Assembly: GCF_026745355.1 (NCBI RefSeq)
Contig: NC_079210.1
Coordinates: 22,270,671-22,334,670 of the forward strand
Direction: 5' to 3'
DNA length: 64,000 nt
DNA from: Beta vulgaris subsp. vulgaris
Taxonomy: Eukaryota > Streptophyta > Magnoliopsida > Caryophyllales > Amaranthaceae
Shown here: positions 59,338-64,000 of the stretch, piece by piece
Numbering within the stretch: the stretch's first letter is position 1
Layout of the letters: each line of letters opens with the position of its first letter
The notes under the pieces: model-generated
Seen by the model: only the letters and a program-made list of their open reading frames with translations
Database searches by the model: none
Told to the model about the DNA's origin: nothing
Program-made: the position numbers and the translations under genes

Positions 59338-60614
59338 TGTAACGCCCCCAAATTTCTCTCTTTTTGAAGAGTATATTTTGATATAACACTTGAGAATATT
59401 ACCGCCACGTGATAACGTTAAAGGCTAAAACTACTAACTACAAATTTAACAATGCAGCAGAATTAATAATAATAACTTCACTTTATTAAATAAATAAAAA
59501 TTATTGTTTCTACTATAACAAAGGGAATTATAAAAATAATAACTACTAAACTAAGCTATGTATTACTCCTCATTAGCTCCCCCATACGAAGTATACATCA
59601 ATCAACCTGTAAAATCTTCTCACCAAAAGGGCCATCACAGGGACAAAGCCATAAAACAAACAAACAAAATGTGTGTCAGTAAATTAAAATACTGAGTCCA
59701 TGTATATGCGAAAATTTAAATACTTTACTAAACATTCAAAATACTCATATAAACCTTCGTTGGATACTTGAAATAACTTGTATAATATAAAGTATATAAC
59801 TTTAATAAAACTCCTTTTCCTTGCCTAGGTACCTTTCCTAAAGTGTGCACACCCCCCAAGTTTAGTATTCCTTAATGAGTCTATTACGAGGGAAACTACC
59901 TTGTCCACATGACTTAATGCAAAAAGTACATGGGTGAAATATAATAGCTACCGTTCTTGCTAATAAACAACAAGTCGCAGCCTCTTTATAATTGTGACCA
60001 TAAAAGATCATATAACTAATATAAATCCTTCAAAAATAATACTCCTTTAAAAAGAATAATAATTCTTATATAAAACTTTAGCCATATAAAGGCATATAAA
60101 ATAGATAACTTATTCATGAAATAATCTTGGAAAATCTTATTGATCATACATGAACTAATACTTTTTTTTTATGATAATACTAATATGAATAGTAATGATA
60201 ATTATGCTAATAATTAGGCAACCTTATAACAAGATAGATAATTGAGCTTGAAAAACTAATGATACTAACATATTGATACTAACATATTAGTGTAAGCTAA
60301 TATCCATGACAATACTGACAAAAAAAGAAATTCAATAAGACTGCCGCACCAAGTAAAACTAATGATACTAACATATTGATACTAACATATTAGTGTAGAT
60401 TAAAACAACTCTTATTCTTAAACATTAACAACTTGGACGTATTATTCCAAAATTACATCGTTCATAGTTAAACTCAACTAAAACATAAAACGTGTATTTT
60501 AATCCAAATAACCAACTTAGAAACATGATACTACACATGCCAAATATATATTAAGAATCTACATATACACGCACCTTGAATAATAATAATTACTAGGGAG
60601 GAAGAGAAAGGTAG

Positions 60615-60665
<51 letters not shown>

Positions 60666-61242
60666 GTTTAAACTTGAGAAAAGAGATTTAATTCTCAAAT
60701 TTGGTGTGAAGAATATGATGGGTAAAGATCCCTATTTATACTAGTTGGCATGTAGAATCGGAATAGGATTAGGAAACTAAAAGATAGATTTTTGAGAAAA
60801 GATAATTAATTTTAGCTAGGATACACTATCTTTTTATGATCATATAGTTAGAATAGAGGAATATTCCACAAGATAAATAGTCTAGATGCTTAATTAACCA
60901 AAAGATAAAATAATAAAAAAAACAAAGTAATCAATTTGGATATAACTCCCTGACGTGAGTTTACACCTCACAGTTTTAAAGATAATATTTTTTTTTTGTA
61001 AATCTTTTGTAAATCCTTTTTGAATTTTCTTTTTAAATATTTTTAATTTTATTAACCAATTACTTGGATTAGATTTGTGAACTTAGGCCCAATATATAAT
61101 TTGGGCTAGAATCTATTTGAAAACCCATTATTTAATATAAAGGCCTATTTAAAACCTTTATAATTAATAAAAAGCCTTTTAGTATATAAAACCTTTTAAA
61201 AATTTATAACTAACAACTTAATAAAAAATACAGAGTATTACA
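59338..61242 (-). repeat. 5' LTR of element 2
   Basis: 1905 bp from TGTAACGCCCCC to GTATTACA. It carries a (GA)n run near 60622-60658 that is much longer than in the other LTR. Confidence 0.95.
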
Positions 61243-61245
61243 AGA

Positions 61246-61490
61246 TGATATAATTGTAAAAGCACCCAAATAGAACTAGAGCTGGACGTACTCTTCAAGC
61301 TTGTTTCACGTCCCAACTCTTCATGGCAAGAACTTCAATGAACTTTTAGTCATTAACCCAAGTAATGCAAGTAACAAATTCGGGATTAATATTAAAATTA
61401 AAACACCACTTGCAACCTTAGATTGTAAGCCAAATCCAATAATTTGAAAAATCATCTAATTTTAATATCTTGAGTCGACTTGACGCGCAT
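61246..61490 (-). repeat. 5' LTR piece of the old Ty3/gypsy element
   Basis: Begins TGATATAATTG right after the element-2 insertion and matches 44040-44265 over about 210 bases. Together with the primer site at 46075-46085 this gives the order expected for a minus-strand element. Confidence 0.65.
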
Positions 61491-61609
61491 GTATCAATTA
61501 CTTTGAAGTATATACTCTCAATTCAATATATGTCACTAGACTAAAAGTAGAAGAAAGAGTCCTCTAGGAAGTGTTTCGTTTAGATGCCCTTTATCAGCTT
61601 ATGACCTCG

Positions 61610-61697
61610 CAAATGGAGAGGGATTCAAACCCCTGATATTCCTATCAATATACTTTGTTTTTAAAGACCGACTCTTTAACCGCTCAGACATCCATCC
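61610..61697 (-). pseudogene. Mitochondrial-type tRNA-Ser(UGA) pseudogene
   Basis: The minus strand reads GGATGGATGTCTGAGCGGTT, AAAGAGTCGGTCTTTAAAAA, an extended variable arm TATTGATAGGAATATCAGG, GGTTTGAATCCC and CTCTCCATTT. This is the layout and much of the sequence of plant mitochondrial trnS-UGA. The anticodon-loop region is altered (TTTAAA where TTGAAA is expected) and the acceptor stem is mismatched, so it is a decayed organellar copy in the nucleus. The flanks were not recognised as mitochondrial. Confidence 0.7.
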
Positions 61698-61699
61698 CC

Positions 61700-63390
61700 T
61701 TCGACCGCCCTTACGCCTATCGTCCGGAAACATTTATATTAGTATGGCATTAAGCCTACCTTGGCACACCTCCATTACTTTAAATGTGAGTTCAAAGTCT
61801 AGCTACTCTCATTGTCTAGCCTACTTACTCTAAATGTGAGCTTAATTAAATTCTAGCCTTCCTTATTGCCTAGCTGTAGACACATAATCGTGTCTCCCTA
61901 TTTAAGGGTCCAATGAAGAAATATACCGCGATTAGTTGGCACGGCCTAATGGAGGAGCAGTCCGAGTAACTAGGCCATGTATATTTTGACATAATATTAT
62001 AAGAGCCCAATAAATTATCCATGATGATTTTTTGAGGGGGTTTTATCCATGATGATTAATGCAAATTAAACCAGTAAAATGTTTTAAGTCCATTTTTAAA
62101 TCCCAATTGAATATTTGTTGTGTTAATAAATATTTTCATAAATGTTTTTATTATCTTTAGAAAATAAATCAGATTTTCAACCCATAAAATTTGATCTCCG
62201 GATTTTTAGGGTTAAAAATGGCATCTTAAAAGTAAAGTACGCGTAGAATAAAAAACCGAATATTCCGGAATACGCGCAGGACGCGGCGGTTCAGTATGCC
62301 AAGTGCGTCCAACACATTGGCCAGATCGCGTCAGGCGCCAAAGAGCGCTGGACATGTGTACTTCTGAATCACACAGAGTCCTGCGCCTGGCACAAGTCTA
62401 GTGTGAGACGCAAGATACTTTTTTATCTTATTAAAAAAGTGTCGTGTAGGCTTTAAACTGGATGGACCACGTCAGTGCACCAATTTGCACCTGACGCGTG
62501 TCTTTGCGCGTGCCAAGTAGGCCTGCACCCGGCGCAAGGCTTTCGTGGAGCGCACGTGTTTGTTTGCTTATAAATACGGGTTGATTTCCCAAATCTTAGG
62601 CAGATTTGAATTATTATTTTTACGAACAAAAATTCTCTCGAACACTTCGAAATAAATTTCGAATACTAAACACTCTTGCACTTTCAATCTTTCGAATCAA
62701 TTCATGTTCCTACTCAAACTATATTCCTGGTTCCAAGATTGCTTCGCCTGAAGGTCGTTACGCTCTCCGATCTAAACTGCAAAGGTATAATCCTGCCGAT
62801 CCTTGAATAATTATATTTTATTTTATTGAAGTTACTAACCGTTTCTTGTCATGATGTAGATTTTTAATTAATGATCACGTCTCTTTGTAAATTATAACCT
62901 CTTTTTCTTTTATTTCTGTATATAATATTCATGTTATTATATGATTGTTCTATGCATGCATGATTATAATATTCATCACCTTGTATTTATTGTTAATCAA
63001 GATCTAAATCAATATTCTAACTAATTATAACATGGACAACATGCTAGGAACCCATTAATATTGATTGTGTAATAACTTGTCATTAAATAATTAGTCTTTT
63101 TATGTGTTTCCTGAACCAACTTAGATTAATTACTTTTAGGGTGCTTAAAACATTATTTGATTATTCTTTTGCATAAAATCTGTGATGAATCGATATTTAG
63201 CAGAGGCCAACAATGGGCAATATAGTTCCTGACTATATTGTACCCTCACCCCCGAACCCAATATTTTGGTTCACTTTAACCATCTATGGAGTCATGATGG
63301 GGGAATCTACATTGGTATAAATCCCTAATTTGTCCCTACGATTTTCCAATATCCAATTACGTTTATGATTCTTCCTTTGAAGAATTGTTG
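61700..63390 (+). repeat. Possible LTR of another Ty3/gypsy (Tat/Ogre-type) element
   Basis: A locally GC-rich stretch (62240-62560, many GCGC/ACGCG motifs) leads into CTTATAAATACGGG (TATA box near 62569) and a leader-like region with CAAACTATATTCCTGGTTCC. At 63389 TTGGCGACTTC resembles the primer-binding start of Tat/Ogre-type elements. No coding region follows within the window, so this is tentative. The open frame at 62606-62806 is unlikely to be a gene. Confidence 0.3.
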
Positions 63391-63399
63391 GCGACTTCA

Positions 63400-64000
63400 A
63401 AACGATTTCAATACAAAAACCTTAACAATGGGATAGTCATATAAAAGCGCTCTCATCGCGTGTAGGCATTAAAGGAATTGAAAAATCCACGCCTACACTA
63501 ACCTAATTACTCCGCTCGTAAGTTCAATGTCTAGCCTCCATCATTGTCTAGCCTACTTATTCCAAATGTGAGTTCAAGTTCTAGTCTTTTTAGTCTGCTT
63601 TTTCCCCTAGTCTTACTACCTATCACCTCGCCTGCTTACTCTCCCCTAAGTTCAAAGTCTAGTATTCCTTAAGTCCATGTAGGCAATCTTCTTTGAGTAG
63701 TTTGCTTACTCAACCTGTAAGTTTAAAATCTAGTATTCTGCCAAACCCATCATTGAATCGAATCCACTTGCATAGTCCAATCCTGTCCATTTCTGCATAT
63801 GAATATAGTTAGGCCCATGTATACATCATGGTCAAGCCCATACTAAGCCAAAGGCCATGTACATTTGAAGTCCTCCATTAAAAAAATCATATTTCATTTT
63901 TATTTCCCACTTCCCATTTCCATTTCCATTTCCATTTCTCATTTTCATTTCCTATTTCAAAAATCATTTCTTGAAGCTTACAAGTAAAGTCCATTCGATA
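63400..64000. repeat. Degenerate short repeats
   Basis: Repeated pieces such as TTGTCTAGCCTACTTA, AAATGTGAGTTCAA and GTTCAAAGTCTAG occur here and at 61780-61880. Near the end are repeats of CCATTTCCATTTCCATTT. No gene seen. Confidence 0.5.

Larger units (their letters stand above)
46090..61242 (-). mobile_element. Ty3/gypsy chromovirus (Tekay-like), element 2, with nested insertions
   Basis: LTR pair 46090-47959 and 59338-61242, TSD AGATG (46085-46089, 61243-61247). Gene order on the minus strand is gag, PR, RT, RH, IN, chromodomain, as in element 1 and with clear similarity along its length. About 9.2 kb without the two nested elements (51170-52306 and 53360-58117). Frame breaks and one stop near the chromodomain make it inactive as it stands. 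Confidence 0.95.

Overview
The window reads as a repeat-rich, AT-rich plant nuclear chromosome segment, with introns, GT-AG splice sites, Ty3/gypsy LTR retrotransposons with tRNA-Met primer sites, CACTA, hAT, Mutator, Stowaway and Helitron elements. It is a eudicot by its gene and element content; a Caryophyllales/Amaranthaceae source is possible but is only an impression. Only one host gene looks intact: RPN5, the 26S proteasome lid subunit (11 exons, ATG at 32324, stop at 41645-41647, 441 codons). Nearly everything else is transposable-element DNA, much of it nested, and many insertions can be ordered from their target-site duplications (TSDs).

Left block (1-18469): a decayed CACTA/En-Spm-type gene on the + strand, with a plant transposase (Transposase_24-like) domain followed by a Ulp1-type cysteine protease domain. 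Three arrays of the same ~160-bp repeat lie around it, two of them in introns. A G/C-rich minisatellite in front of it holds two hAT elements. A 10.2-kb chromovirus (Ty3/gypsy, Tekay-like, minus strand, 4652-14888, TSD ACTAC) splits one exon. Its 5' LTR carries a Stowaway MITE and its integrase catalytic core is deleted.

Middle block (18470-32021): the 5' end of a second copy of the same transposase gene, interrupted by a CACTA element (19755-25249), which holds a solo LTR (20471-24412), which holds another CACTA element (22147-23443). Next come a LINE remnant, a GGCCCTGTTTGG-type element with a 2.7-kb solo LTR inside, a partial duplication of that element without the LTR (an empty site), and two ~255-bp non-autonomous Helitrons in opposite orientation.

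RPN5 (32.2-41.9 kb): intron 6 is 4.9 kb and contains a 1.7-kb fold-back Mutator-like element with a nested hAT plus a second fold-back element; the last intron holds a 91-bp Stowaway hairpin. A four-copy ~375-bp tandem array follows the gene.

Right block (43.8-64 kb): an old, pol-less Ty3/gypsy element is split at its primer-binding-site/LTR junction by a second chromovirus (46090-61242, minus strand, TSD AGATG). That chromovirus holds a 1.1-kb fold-back Mutator-like element (9-bp TSD) and a 4.76-kb CACTA element (TSD TCT) carrying exon pieces of at least two host genes (CPBP/CAAX protease family and IQD calmodulin-binding family), i.e. a gene-capturing CACTA. A mitochondrial-type tRNA-Ser pseudogene and a possible further LTR close the window.
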